A stretch of DNA of 64,000 nucleotides from Pseudomonas alcaliphila JAB1 (GTDB lineage: Bacteria > Pseudomonadota > Gammaproteobacteria > Pseudomonadales > Pseudomonadaceae): the NCBI RefSeq assembly GCF_001941865.1, contig NZ_CP016162.1, forward strand, positions 3,161,501 through 3,225,500, read 5' to 3'. Each line of letters opens with the position of its first letter. Position 1 is the stretch's first letter. The position numbers and the translations under genes are program-made. Positions 1-10,551 of the stretch are shown piece by piece. Below the pieces are notes generated by a model. That model saw nothing but the letters and a program-made list of their open reading frames with translations. It did no database searches and was not told the origin of the DNA.

Positions 1-293
1 ATCGCCGAATAGTCCTTGGACTTCTGGTCGGTGTTGCGGATCAGCAGGCCGATGGAGCAGCCGGTGGTCTTGCCCTCGAACACGCCCGACAGGATTTCCA
101 CCTCGTCGTCTTCCTGACGCTGCGTGGTGTGGCGGCTGGTGCCCGGCTTGCGGCGATCGAGGTCGCGCTGCAGGTCTTCCAGGGAGATCTCGACACCGGG
201 CGGGCAACCGTCGACGATGGCGACCAGCGCCGGGCCATGGCTTTCGCCAGCGGTGGTGACGGTGAACAGCTTGCCGTAGGTATTGCCGGACAT
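1..293 (-). CDS. aroC: Chorismate synthase, N-terminal part (runs off window)
   Basis: Chorismate synthase converts EPSP to chorismate with reduced FMN, the last step of the shikimate pathway. Reading the minus strand from the ATG at 293 gives [20 protein letters not shown], followed by [14 protein letters not shown] and [20 protein letters not shown]. These are the conserved N-terminal signatures of AroC. Only about 97 residues are present; the rest lies before base 1. The upstream side holds an interspersed repeat (402-574), so the promoter must lie between or inside that repeat. Confidence 0.95.
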   Translation of the reverse strand, partial: MSGNTYGKLFTVTTAGESHGPALVAIVDGCPPGVEISLEDLQRDLDRRKPGTSRHTTQRQEDDEVEILSGVFEGKTTGCSIGLLIRNTDQKSKDYSA

Positions 294-401
294 GGGAAGA
301 CGCTCCGCGAAATTCAGCTCAGGCCCGGCGCTGCGCAGGCCCGATTCACAAGGTGGGCGAGTATACCTGCCGATAACTTGCAGTTCACCCCGAACGGGCA
401 T

Positions 402-574
402 TTCTAAAAACGTAGGCGAGGCAGTCAGCACAATACCGATGGCGGCCCCGCAGAAAATAGCCGAAAAGCGATCGGAGTCGCGCTCGACTTTACAGGTTGT
501 AAATGAGCATTGACCGGGCTGGCGCTCCAGCCTGTTTTCTAACGCAGTGATGACAACGTAGCTAGTTTTTAGAA
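402..574 (+). repeat. Interspersed foldback repeat, copy 1 (long form)
   Basis: This is one of four copies in the window of a short non-coding repeat with the core TTGTAAATGAGCATT, a CCTGTTTT block and AACGCAG. The outer arms are inverted: TTCTAAAAAC at 402-411 matches the complement of GTTTTTAGAA at 565-574. Copies 1 and 2 share an extra module (GATGGCGGCCCCGCA and TCGGAGTCGCG) that copies 3 and 4 lack. It fills most of the 343 bp gap between aroC and the hydrolase gene. No open frame or transposase is visible. Confidence 0.75.
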
Positions 575-636
575 GTGCCCGAACCTTGGCCCGCGGCCAG
601 CGTCCAATGCCAGTCTGCCACTACCTTGTTCCCATC

Positions 637-1599
637 ATGCTGCGAGCCCTGCTCTTGTCCCTCACCCTGATCACCGGCCTGGCTCAGGCCAACACCACCC
701 AGCAATCACCCATCAGCCTCGACACCGACCAGGGCACCCTGTACGGCAGCCTGCTGGTGCCGCAAAGCGACAAGCCGGTGCCGGTGGCGCTGCTGATCGC
801 CGGCTCCGGCCCCACCGACCGCGACGGCAACAACCCTCAGGGCGGGCATAACGATGCGCTGAAGAAGCTAGCCCAGGTGCTGGCACGCAACGGCATCGCC
901 AGCCTGCGCTACGACAAGCGCGGCGTGGCCGCCAGCCGTGCCGCCACGCCGGACGAAAAGGACCTCAGTGTCGAGCGCTATGTGGCCGATGCCGAGGGTT
1001 GGGCGGGGTTGCTCAAAGAAGACCCGCGCTTCGACCGCCTGATTCTCATCGGTCACAGCGAAGGCGCGCTGATCGCCAGCCTGGCCGCGCCAGGCAGCCA
1101 GGCCGATGCCCTGGTGTCCATTGCCGGCCCTGCCTACCCCATTGGCCAGGTGTTGGACATGCAACTGGCCATGCGCCTGCCGCCGCCGCTCCTGGCCGAG
1201 AGCCGGCACATCCTCGCCAACCTGATTCGCGGCAAGCTGCAGCCCAAGGTGCCCGAGGAGCTGCAAGCGATCTATCGCCCCAGCGTGCAGCCCTACCTGA
1301 TCAGCCTGCTGCGCCAGGACCCGGCGGAGAACTTCGCCGCGCTGCAGATTCCCGCACTGATCGTGCAAGGCACCCATGACGCGCAGGTCAGCCCGGACAA
1401 CGCCGACGTGCTCAAGCAGGCCAAGCCCGATGCCGAACTGGCGATGATCGCCAGCATGAACCACGTTATGCGCATCACCCCGGCGCCCTGGAACGAACAG
1501 CTGGCATCCTACGACGATCCACAGCTACCCTTGGCCCATGCGCTGGGCGAAAGGATCCTGTCCTTTATTCGCTCCAGTGCTGAGGAAAATGGCCGATAA
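637..1599 (+). CDS. Secreted alpha/beta hydrolase
   Basis: This is a 320-residue serine hydrolase of the alpha/beta fold with unknown substrate. Residues 1-18 look like a signal peptide (hydrophobic core LLLSLTLITG, cleavage after AQA), so it probably acts in the periplasm. The catalytic triad can be read as Ser141 in GHSEG, Asp248 in GTHD and His276 in MNH. A longer reading from 586 would put 17 polar residues before the signal peptide, so the ATG at 637 is preferred, although no strong ribosome site precedes either. The next gene starts 36 bp downstream. Confidence 0.85.
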   Translation: MLRALLLSLTLITGLAQANTTQQSPISLDTDQGTLYGSLLVPQSDKPVPVALLIAGSGPTDRDGNNPQGGHNDALKKLAQVLARNGIASLRYDKRGVAASRAATPDEKDLSVERYVADAEGWAGLLKEDPRFDRLILIGHSEGALIASLAAPGSQADALVSIAGPAYPIGQVLDMQLAMRLPPPLLAESRHILANLIRGKLQPKVPEELQAIYRPSVQPYLISLLRQDPAENFAALQIPALIVQGTHDAQVSPDNADVLKQAKPDAELAMIASMNHVMRITPAPWNEQLASYDDPQLPLAHALGERILSFIRSSAEENGR

Positions 1600-1635
1600 C
1601 GCATCGAAGGCCACCGAACAGTAAACAGGACGCCC

Positions 1636-2436
1636 ATGAGCGAAAACCCAGCCCCGCAGGCACCAGCGCCAGATGCCGAAGCGGCGACAAGCGAAACGCC
1701 TGCCGCGCCGCATCCCTGGGCGGACCTGCCAGCCGAGCAATTCAGCCTGCTGCGTCTGGCGCCGCTGCCGGTCGACCGGGAAACCGGTCCCAGGCCACTG
1801 CGCTTCGTCCAGCTTGGCCGGGTGGAGCGTCATGGCAAAGACACTAGCCTGCTGCGCCTGACCATCCAGGTGCCCGGCCAGCGCCTGCATCGCCACAACA
1901 ACCTGCTGGAAGTCTGGGCTGACCATCAGCGCAAGGAAGTTCGCTTCGGCCCCGACAAGGGCCTGAGCGTAGAGCCGGGCAATCGTGGCCTGGGGCGTTT
2001 TCTCATGGCCCAGGGCATTGCCTGGGCACGCAAGCAGTACGCGCATTATCAGGTCGAGGGCGCCGCCCTGCCGACCAAGGACAACTTCAATGACGCCGCC
2101 CGCGCCCGCCGTGACCACGCGCTGAAGGCGCAGGGTTTCACCATCGAGTACAGCGACCCGTTGCAACTCAAGCCTTTCTACAGCGCACCGCGCGTCAGCT
2201 CGCTGCATGGCGACTGGCATGCCGAGAAGGTGCAGATCATCGAGCTGCTGGACGCCGCCGCGATGTTGCAACAGGCCGACCAGACGCTGCAGGAGCAGGA
2301 CGTCAAACTGCGCAAGCTGGAAGATCGGCTCGAGCGCCTCAAGCGCGAAGACACTGGCCTGCGCTTCACCATCACCTGCCTGGTAGCGTTCAGCCTGTTT
2401 CAGGCGGGGCTGCTGATCTGGATCGCCACGCGCTGA
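1636..2436 (+). CDS. Hypothetical protein with C-terminal coiled coil and membrane anchor
   Basis: This 266-residue protein was not recognised as a named family. It opens with a Pro/Ala-rich tail (residues 1-30). A globular middle follows, containing NRGLGRFLMAQGIAWARK, which resembles the acetyl-CoA-binding helix region of a GNAT-like fold, but that is only a hint. Residues about 212-240 form a charged heptad-like helix (LQEQDVKLRKLEDRLERLKR), and residues 246-264 are a single hydrophobic segment. It is therefore probably a tail-anchored inner-membrane protein. The stop codon TGA overlaps the left arm of repeat copy 2. It lies close downstream of the hydrolase gene and is probably co-transcribed. 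Confidence 0.8.
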   Translation: MSENPAPQAPAPDAEAATSETPAAPHPWADLPAEQFSLLRLAPLPVDRETGPRPLRFVQLGRVERHGKDTSLLRLTIQVPGQRLHRHNNLLEVWADHQRKEVRFGPDKGLSVEPGNRGLGRFLMAQGIAWARKQYAHYQVEGAALPTKDNFNDAARARRDHALKAQGFTIEYSDPLQLKPFYSAPRVSSLHGDWHAEKVQIIELLDAAAMLQQADQTLQEQDVKLRKLEDRLERLKREDTGLRFTITCLVAFSLFQAGLLIWIATR

Positions 2437-2606
2437 GAGCCTATTTACGATCATCTGCGCGTCGGCGCTACTGCGTTGAAAACAAGCTCGAAATGCTCAT
2501 GTACAAAAGTACAGTCGAACGCGACTCCGACCGTTTCTCGCTTGTTTTTGCGGGGCCGCCATCGGTGTTGTATCGCTCTAGCTCGAAAGATCGTAAACAG
2601 CCTCTC
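2435..2606 (-). repeat. Interspersed foldback repeat, copy 2 (long form, inverted)
   Basis: On the minus strand this 172 bp segment matches copy 1 (402-574) through GATGGCGGCCCCGCA, TCGGAGTCGCG, ATGAGCATT and AACGCAG. Its ends are inverted repeats: GAGAGCCTATTTACGATC at 2435-2452 against the complement of GATCGTAAACAGCCTCTC at 2589-2606, with two mismatches in 18. These arms are unlike those of the other copies. The left arm begins inside the stop codon of the upstream gene. Confidence 0.75.
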
Positions 2607-2644
2607 CTGGCGGCTCACACGACCTAACGTAGCGCACCGGCGAG

Positions 2645-3565
2645 TCAGCCTCCGATGCGCGAACGAAACAGTGCCTGATGCTCGCGGCACTGCTTGGCCG
2701 CCAGCAGGAACACACCGTGTCCGCCGCGCTGGAAGTCCAGCCAGGTGAAGTCCACTTCCGGGTATAACGCCTCGACATGCACCTGGCTGTTGCCCACCTC
2801 GACGATCAGCACGCCACGCTCGGTCAGGTGATCGGCCGCTTCGGCCAGCATGCGGCGCACCAGATCCAGGCCATCATTACCGCAGGCCAGGCCCATTTCC
2901 GGCTCGTGCTGGTATTCGGCGGGCATGTCGGCAAAATCCTCGGCGTCGACATAAGGCGGATTGGAAACGATCAGGTCGAAACGCTGCCCTGGCAACCCGG
3001 CAAAGCCATCGCCCTGTACGCAATAGACGCGCTCCTCAAGGCCGTGACGCTCGATGTTGAGGTTGGCCACCTCCAGCGCATCGAAAGACAGATCGCCCAG
3101 AACCACCTCGGCTTCGGGAAACTCGTAGGCGCAGGCGATGCCAATGCAGCCGGAGCCCGTGCACAGATCGAGAATGCGCCCAGGCTCACTGGGCAGCCAG
3201 GGCGAGAAGTGACTATCGATCAGCTCGGCAATCGGCGAACGCGGCACCAGCACACGCTCATCGACGACGAAAGGCAAACCGCAGAACCATGCCTCACCGA
3301 GCAGGTACGCGGTGGGTACACGCTCTTCGATACGGCGCTTGAGCAGCGCCTGCAGGTGGGCATGCTCGTCGTCTTCCAGGCGGCAATCGAGGTAGGTGTC
3401 GGAAATTTCCCAAGGCAGGTGCAGTGCACCGAGCACCAGTTGGCGCGCTTCATCCCAGGCGTTGTCGGTGCCATGGCCGAAGAACAGTTGCTCGGCCTGA
3501 AAACGACTGACGGCCCAACGGATGTAATCGCGCAGGGTGCGTAAACGGGTAGTGAGAGCGGTCAC
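2645..3565 (-). CDS. prmB: Ribosomal protein uL3 glutamine methyltransferase PrmB
   Basis: PrmB methylates a glutamine of ribosomal protein L3 using S-adenosylmethionine. The 306-residue product has the SAM-binding motif I DLCTGSGC at about 133-140 and the diagnostic NPPY at 202-205 ([11 protein letters not shown]), which holds the target glutamine side chain. Length and the N-terminal helical domain fit PrmB better than the release-factor enzyme PrmC, which is shorter and clusters with prfA. The gene is convergent with the hypothetical gene at 1636-2436, with repeat copy 2 in between. Confidence 0.93.
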   Translation of the reverse strand: MTALTTRLRTLRDYIRWAVSRFQAEQLFFGHGTDNAWDEARQLVLGALHLPWEISDTYLDCRLEDDEHAHLQALLKRRIEERVPTAYLLGEAWFCGLPFVVDERVLVPRSPIAELIDSHFSPWLPSEPGRILDLCTGSGCIGIACAYEFPEAEVVLGDLSFDALEVANLNIERHGLEERVYCVQGDGFAGLPGQRFDLIVSNPPYVDAEDFADMPAEYQHEPEMGLACGNDGLDLVRRMLAEAADHLTERGVLIVEVGNSQVHVEALYPEVDFTWLDFQRGGHGVFLLAAKQCREHQALFRSRIGG

Positions 3566-3643
3566 GGGCGGCCTCCGGGTGAAAAGTGCGGAAGTTTAGC
3601 CCAGTGCGGGTGGCGAGCGCATGAATTGCGGGTTATCGAGTGT

Positions 3644-3772
3644 TCATAGCCGCTCGTGCTTCTTGCGCAAGGCATCGTCATCAGGACGGCGCAGCTCGCG
3701 CAGAACCGCGATGGCCACGGCGATGGAGAACAACAGCCAGAAATGCGGGGAAAATTGCAACAACAGTGACAT
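3644..3772 (-). CDS. 42-residue single-pass membrane protein
   Basis: A small frame begins MSLLLQFSPHFWLLF and ends RRPDDDALRKKHERL. Residues about 2-24 are hydrophobic (one membrane helix), followed by a charged tail that would face the cytoplasm. The ATG at 3772 is preceded on the minus strand by AAGGAG seven bases upstream, a strong ribosome site that supports a real gene. No function is known to me. It is divergent from the isochorismatase-fold gene and lies upstream of prmB on the same strand. Confidence 0.65.
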   Translation of the reverse strand: MSLLLQFSPHFWLLFSIAVAIAVLRELRRPDDDALRKKHERL

Positions 3773-3927
3773 GGCAACTCCTTTTGCGTACGACCCTGAG
3801 TCCTTCAGGGCAGTTCCGATTCTGCTCCGGCAACATGCACCGAGCAAGCCTTGGCGCAGATAGAGGTTCACAGAGCGCTCTGGCAAGCGGACAATGGCAC
3901 ATCATCACCATCAGCCAGGAGCCCGAG

Positions 3928-4524
3928 ATGTCCCATCCGCAAACCATGTTCCAGCTCACCGGTCGTGGCCACGCGCCGGCCAGCCTGAACAATGCGACCC
4001 TGCTGATCATCGATGCCCAGGAAGAATACCGCAGCGGCGTACTGGCACTGCCGGGCCTGGACCCCGCGCTGGCAGAGATCGCCAGCCTGCTGGCAGCAGC
4101 ACGCAGTGCCGGTGCTGACATCGTTCACGTCAAACACCTTGGCATTCCCGGCGGCCTGCTCGACCCCAGCGGCCCGCGCGGTCGTCACCTGCCGGAAGCG
4201 ACCCCGCTGGCTGGCGAGATCGTCGTGGAGAAACGCCTGCCCAACGCCTTTGCCGGTACCGAGTTGCATGATCGCCTGCAGGCGCTGGGCCACCTCGATC
4301 TGATCGTCTGCGGCTTCATGACCCACTCCAGCGTCAGCACCACCGTGCGCGCGGCCAAGGACTATGGATATCGCTGCACCCTGGTCGATGCCGCCTGCGC
4401 CACCCGCGACCTGCCTGCACCGGACGGCAGCGTGATTGCCGCCGCCGAGGTACATCGTATCGAGATGATCGCGCTGGGCGACAACTTCGCCACCCTGGTG
4501 CCGCACGCCAAATCGCTGGTGTGA
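3928..4524 (+). CDS. Isochorismatase-fold protein lacking the catalytic cysteine
   Basis: This 198-residue protein has the isochorismatase-like (cysteine hydrolase) fold. Asp29 (LLIIDAQEEY) and Lys102 (VVEKRLPNAF) of the usual triad are present. The position that normally carries cysteine in the G-x-x-T-x-x-C-V motif reads GFMTHSSV, so Ser135 replaces Cys. True isochorismatases such as EntB and PhzD also lack this cysteine, whereas nicotinamidase-type amidohydrolases need it. The substrate is unknown. The start is taken at the ATG at 3928 because AGGAG lies 8 bases before it; a longer frame from 3640 would run through the divergent small gene. Confidence 0.85.
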   Translation: MSHPQTMFQLTGRGHAPASLNNATLLIIDAQEEYRSGVLALPGLDPALAEIASLLAAARSAGADIVHVKHLGIPGGLLDPSGPRGRHLPEATPLAGEIVVEKRLPNAFAGTELHDRLQALGHLDLIVCGFMTHSSVSTTVRAAKDYGYRCTLVDAACATRDLPAPDGSVIAAAEVHRIEMIALGDNFATLVPHAKSLV

Positions 4525-4606
4525 AACCTGTAGCAGTTATCGCCACCCCTGCGGAACCCAGACGCGACCAGCCGGTCATACCGGCGATAAGCCAAAGGAA
4601 ATCGGA

Positions 4607-4927
4607 ATGAAGCTGTCCGACGATTTCGATGCACGCCGCTTGCGCCCACGTCAGCCGAGAAGCTGGCGCCTGCGTATCGGAGCCGGCCTGGGCGCCCTGC
4701 TCGCAGCCTTCGGCATTCTCTTGTCGATGGCGGGCATCGCTTCACTGGCAGGTCGCGCGCCCGTGCTGGGTACGCTCAACGACTCCACCGGCGAGGCCAT
4801 CGTTTTGCTGCTGCTCGGCCTGCTCCTGTTGTGGGCCGGCATCGCGTTCTGGCGTCGCTGCCGCAGACGCCTGCGCCGCCCCAGCGACCTGAGCCTGTCG
4901 CCATCACTGATGAAAAAGCGCGACTGA
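4607..4927 (+). CDS. Small two-helix membrane protein, hypothetical
   Basis: The 106-residue product has basic ends and two hydrophobic segments, at about residues 25-48 (GLGALLAAFGILLSMAGIAS) and 65-84 (AIVLLLLGLLLLWAGIAF), joined by a short loop. AAAGGA lies just upstream of the ATG. No family was recognised. It lies 82 bp after the isochorismatase-fold gene on the same strand and may be co-transcribed with it. Confidence 0.7.
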   Translation: MKLSDDFDARRLRPRQPRSWRLRIGAGLGALLAAFGILLSMAGIASLAGRAPVLGTLNDSTGEAIVLLLLGLLLLWAGIAFWRRCRRRLRRPSDLSLSPSLMKKRD

Positions 4928-4955
4928 ATCGCCCAAAAACACAGCGCCCGCAACT

Positions 4956-5028
4956 GTAGGAGCTGGCGTGCCAGCGATGCTCTTCGCCAATCGAATTATT
5001 GATGATCACCCGCAAGCGGGCTCCTACA
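4956..5028. repeat. REP-like inverted repeat (GTAGGAGC type)
   Basis: The segment starts GTAGGAGCTGGCGTGCCAGCG and ends CGCAAGCGGGCTCCTAC, giving a pair of facing hairpins typical of Pseudomonas REP elements. It occupies the gap before the Smr gene. Further copies lie at 6867-6928, 7014-7086, 22874-22936, 36633-36706 and 42371-42454. Confidence 0.7.
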
Positions 5029-5097
5029 AATTCGTCTTTCTACGATTACAGCGCCTGGCATTTGGGTAAAATGCTCGCCTGTTTCGCGGAGCCACCG

Positions 5098-5655
5098 ATG
5101 CAAGACGACGACTTTTCCCTGTTCCAGGCCGAGCTGCGCGGCGTCAAGCCGATCAAGCACGACCGCGCCGACACTGGCAAACCCAAAGCTGACCGTAAGC
5201 GCTTCACCACCCTGCGCCAGGCTGCAACCATCAGCCAGGGCGAGACCAAGGTGGACGGGCTGTCTGACCAGTTCGTCATCGACGTCGGCGCCGAAGACCC
5301 GCTGTACTGGGCCGGCAACGGCGTGCAGGACGGTCAGATGCGCAAGCTCAAGCTGGGCCAGATTCCCTTCGACGGCAGCCTCGACCTGCATGGCATGAGC
5401 GTCGAGAAGGCGCGCGATACACTGTGGGAGTTTCTCGCCGAAGCCACCAAGCTGGAGATTCGCTGCGTACGCGTCACCCACGGCAAGGCGGTGCGCATGG
5501 ACGGGCGCAAACCGATGATCAAGAGCCATGTGAACACCTGGCTGCGCCAGCACCCGCAGGTGCTGGGTTTCAGCTCCTGTCTGGCCAAACATGGCGGCAC
5601 CGGCGCGGTGTACATCATCCTCAAACGCACCATGATGGATGGTCGCGACGAGTAA
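5098..5655 (+). CDS. Smr-domain protein
   Basis: This 185-residue protein has a C-terminal Smr (small MutS-related) domain of about residues 90-180, with LDLHG at 95-99 and THGK at 127-130, the two signature motifs. Stand-alone Smr proteins such as E. coli SmrA/SmrB are nucleases; SmrB cleaves mRNA at collided ribosomes. Whether this one does so cannot be told from sequence. The N-terminal 80 residues are polar and probably flexible. The ATG at 5098 has GGAG upstream; the longer frame from 4999 runs into the REP element. Confidence 0.88.
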   Translation: MQDDDFSLFQAELRGVKPIKHDRADTGKPKADRKRFTTLRQAATISQGETKVDGLSDQFVIDVGAEDPLYWAGNGVQDGQMRKLKLGQIPFDGSLDLHGMSVEKARDTLWEFLAEATKLEIRCVRVTHGKAVRMDGRKPMIKSHVNTWLRQHPQVLGFSSCLAKHGGTGAVYIILKRTMMDGRDE

Positions 5656-5743
5656 TGAGATAACCGCATTGGCGCCTGGCACTCTTGTCAGGCCCTTGTC
5701 GGCGCCCTACCCTGCGCCCATTCGATACCCAACAGGATTTTCC

Positions 5744-6289
5744 ATGTCCCTGGAACAACAGTACACCGCGATCCTCGGCCAGCTTGGTGAGGACGTTACC
5801 CGCGAAGGCCTGCTGGACACGCCCAAACGCGCCGCCAAAGCCATGCAGTACCTCTGTCGTGGCTACCAGCAGACGCTGGAAGAAGTCACCAACGGCGCGC
5901 TGTTCAGCTCCGACAACAGCGAAATGGTGCTGGTCAAGAACATCGAGCTGTACTCGCTGTGCGAGCATCACCTGCTGCCGTTCATCGGCAAGGCTCACGT
6001 CGCCTACATCCCCAACGGCAAGGTGCTCGGCCTGTCCAAGGTGGCGCGCATCGTCGACATGTACGCGCGGCGCCTGCAGATCCAGGAAAACCTCAGCCGG
6101 CAGATCGCCGAAGCGGTCGAGCAGGTCACCGGTGCACTGGGCGTGGCAGTGGTCATCGAAGCGCAGCACATGTGCATGATGATGCGCGGCGTGGAGAAGC
6201 AGAACTCCTCCATGGTCACCTCGGTGATGCTCGGCGAATTCCGCAGCAATCCGGCGACTCGCGGCGAATTCCTCAATCTGGTTCGTTGA
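5744..6289 (+). CDS. folE: GTP cyclohydrolase I
   Basis: GTP cyclohydrolase I makes 7,8-dihydroneopterin triphosphate from GTP, the entry to folate synthesis. The 181-residue protein carries the zinc ligands Cys73 and His76 in the CEHHLLPF motif and Cys144 in QHMCMMMRG, plus the [16 protein letters not shown] segment. This is the short type common in Pseudomonas. AACAGGA precedes the ATG at 5744 by about 9 bases. It follows the Smr gene by 88 bp and is followed by a hairpin terminator at 6301-6340. Confidence 0.95.
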   Translation: MSLEQQYTAILGQLGEDVTREGLLDTPKRAAKAMQYLCRGYQQTLEEVTNGALFSSDNSEMVLVKNIELYSLCEHHLLPFIGKAHVAYIPNGKVLGLSKVARIVDMYARRLQIQENLSRQIAEAVEQVTGALGVAVVIEAQHMCMMMRGVEKQNSSMVTSVMLGEFRSNPATRGEFLNLVR

Positions 6290-6300
6290 GCCAAGCCCCA

Positions 6301-6340
6301 GACGGCGGCCGCTCACTTCGGTGAACGGCCGTCGCCGTTT
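6301..6340 (+). terminator. Hairpin terminator after folE
   Basis: GACGGCGGCC-GCTCAC, a TTCG loop and GTGAAC-GGCCGTCGCC form a long GC-rich stem, followed by a short run of T. It lies 11 bases after the folE stop. Confidence 0.65.
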
Positions 6341-6484
6341 AGCGTGAAAGTCGCGTAGCGACGCCTTCCTCGATGACCCTTCTCCCACCGGGAGAAGGTG
6401 GCGCGAAGCGCCGGATGAGGGTGGGCACGCCGCAAAGATCATTTGCAGTGCCGCCCGCGGCATGCCCGTTCAGGAGTTAGAAAG

Positions 6485-6853
6485 ATGTTGCTCAAAGCCC
6501 TTCGTATCGGCCTGGGTCAGCTCGTCGTGTTCGCCGACTGGATCAGCCGCCCGCGCAAGCTAAAGCGCAGCCCCGAGGCGCAAGCCGAGGTCGAACGCGC
6601 CACGGCCAACCTGGCGCTGTACCAGTTCCACGCCTGCCCGTTCTGCGTCAAGGTGCGGCGCACTCTGCACCGTCTCAACCTGCCGGTGCAGTTGCGCGAC
6701 GCCAAGAACGACGCCGAACATCGTCAGGCACTGGAGCAGCAAGGCGGCCGCATCAAGGTGCCGTGCCTGCGCATCGAGGAAAACGGCCAGAGCACCTGGC
6801 TGTACGAATCCAAGGCGATCATCGCCTATCTGGATCAGCGCTTCGCCGGTTGA
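6485..6853 (+). CDS. Glutaredoxin-like thiol protein
   Basis: This 122-residue protein is a glutaredoxin/GST-N domain with the dithiol motif CPFC at 51-54 and the cis-proline region KVPCL at 91-95. About 40 residues precede the domain and include a weakly hydrophobic stretch (LGQLVVFADWI), which may associate with the membrane. It would exchange disulphides with glutathione in the cytoplasm; the partner is unknown. AGGAG lies about 8 bases before the ATG at 6485. Confidence 0.85.
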   Translation: MLLKALRIGLGQLVVFADWISRPRKLKRSPEAQAEVERATANLALYQFHACPFCVKVRRTLHRLNLPVQLRDAKNDAEHRQALEQQGGRIKVPCLRIEENGQSTWLYESKAIIAYLDQRFAG

Positions 6854-6866
6854 AGCCAAGCTTTTC

Positions 6867-7086
6867 GTAGGAGCCGGCTTGCCGGCGATGCTTCTGCGTA
6901 AAGGATCGCCGGCAAGCCGGCTCCTACAGGTTCAGAGTTCGACACCTAAACTTCGCCCAGTCCTGTAGCCCGGATGCAATCCGGGAGCCTTGGAGCTACC
7001 CTGCACCGGTCATTTCGCGGCTGAAGCCGCTCCTACAAGATCGGCGTATCTTCGCCTGTCTCTGTAGGAGCGAGCTCTGCTCGCGA
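6867..7086. repeat. Cluster of REP-like palindromes downstream of ligA
   Basis: Three repeat units fill the 242 bp convergent gap between the glutaredoxin gene and ligA. A GTAGGAGC...GCTCCTAC pair lies at 6867-6928. A single GTAGCCCGGATGCAATCCGGG unit lies at 6965-6986. Two facing GCTCCTAC/GTAGGAGC ends lie at 7014-7086. No gene is seen here. Confidence 0.7.
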
Positions 7087-7095
7087 ACAGCGCCC

Positions 7096-9516
<2,421 letters not shown>

Positions 9517-10338
9517 TCAGCGTTTCTGGGTCAGTTGCCGGCGCTCGAACTCGACGATGCGCTGGCGGTAATGCTCGATGGTCTGCGCAGTCATCACGCT
9601 GCGCTGGTCGTCCTTCAGCTCACCGCCCAGCTCGTGGGCCAGCTTGCGCGCCGCCGCGACCATCACGTCGAAGGCCTGCTTGGGATGCCGCGGGCCAGGC
9701 AGGCTGAGGAAGAAGCTCACCGCGCGAGTGCTGAAGCCTTCGATATCGTCGAGATCGAAGGTGCCGGGCTTGAGTGCGTTGGCCATGGAGAACAACACCT
9801 CGCCATTACCCGCCATGCTTTCGTGACGATGGAAGATGTCCATCTCACCGAAGCGCAGACCGCTTTCGAGGATGTTCTGCAGCAGCGCCGGGCCCTTGAA
9901 GCCGAAGTCGTCGCGGGAGACCACGTTGATCACCAGCACCTCTTCCACCGGTGCGGCATCGGCAGCCGGCTTGGAGGCTTTCTTCGGCTCGACGGGTTCG
10001 TCATCGACCGGGTTGAGCAGAGTCGGCACCGGCTCATCGACGGCCAGGTTGAGGTCGCCCTGTTGCGGTTCGTTGCGTGGACGACGTGGCAGGTCCTTGG
10101 CGCTCATCGACGGCAGTTCGTCTTCGTCCAGCTGCGGCTCGTGGTCGCGATTTACCACACGTGGCGTACTGAGCAAATCTGGGTCACTGTCGTCATCAGG
10201 CATGTTGGCGAAGCTGCGGTCGAGCCTGAATTTGAGCTTGCCCTTGCCACCGCGCATACGGCGCCAGCCGTCGAAAAGGATGCCAGCGATAACGATGATG
10301 CCAATAACGATCAGCCACTCGCGCAGACCGAATTCCAT
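9517..10338 (-). CDS. zipA: Cell division protein ZipA
   Basis: ZipA anchors the FtsZ ring to the inner membrane. The 273-residue protein has an N-terminal membrane helix ([18 protein letters not shown], residues 5-22), a basic patch, and an acidic and proline-rich linker (about 45-130). A C-terminal FtsZ-binding domain of about 140 residues follows ([20 protein letters not shown] onward). The start at 10338 is chosen because the membrane helix immediately follows and AGG is upstream. It lies between smc and ligA, the usual Pseudomonas order. Confidence 0.95.
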   Translation of the reverse strand: MEFGLREWLIVIGIIVIAGILFDGWRRMRGGKGKLKFRLDRSFANMPDDDSDPDLLSTPRVVNRDHEPQLDEDELPSMSAKDLPRRPRNEPQQGDLNLAVDEPVPTLLNPVDDEPVEPKKASKPAADAAPVEEVLVINVVSRDDFGFKGPALLQNILESGLRFGEMDIFHRHESMAGNGEVLFSMANALKPGTFDLDDIEGFSTRAVSFFLSLPGPRHPKQAFDVMVAAARKLAHELGGELKDDQRSVMTAQTIEHYRQRIVEFERRQLTQKR

Positions 10339-10551
10339 GAAATACCTGACCCTTAAAAATTCTGGTGAAAAAAAGATCCAATCAACCGGATCACAACTCA
10401 ACTATAAAACGCGACGCCAACTTCATGTTCTATCTGACGTTTTCCGCGTGTAACAAAAGTGGGCAATAAGCTAGCACGACGAAAGGCAACTTTACACAGG
10501 GAGCCACATAAGGTTTTGCCTGTATTCAGTTAATCTCGCGGCGCTCTGCCA

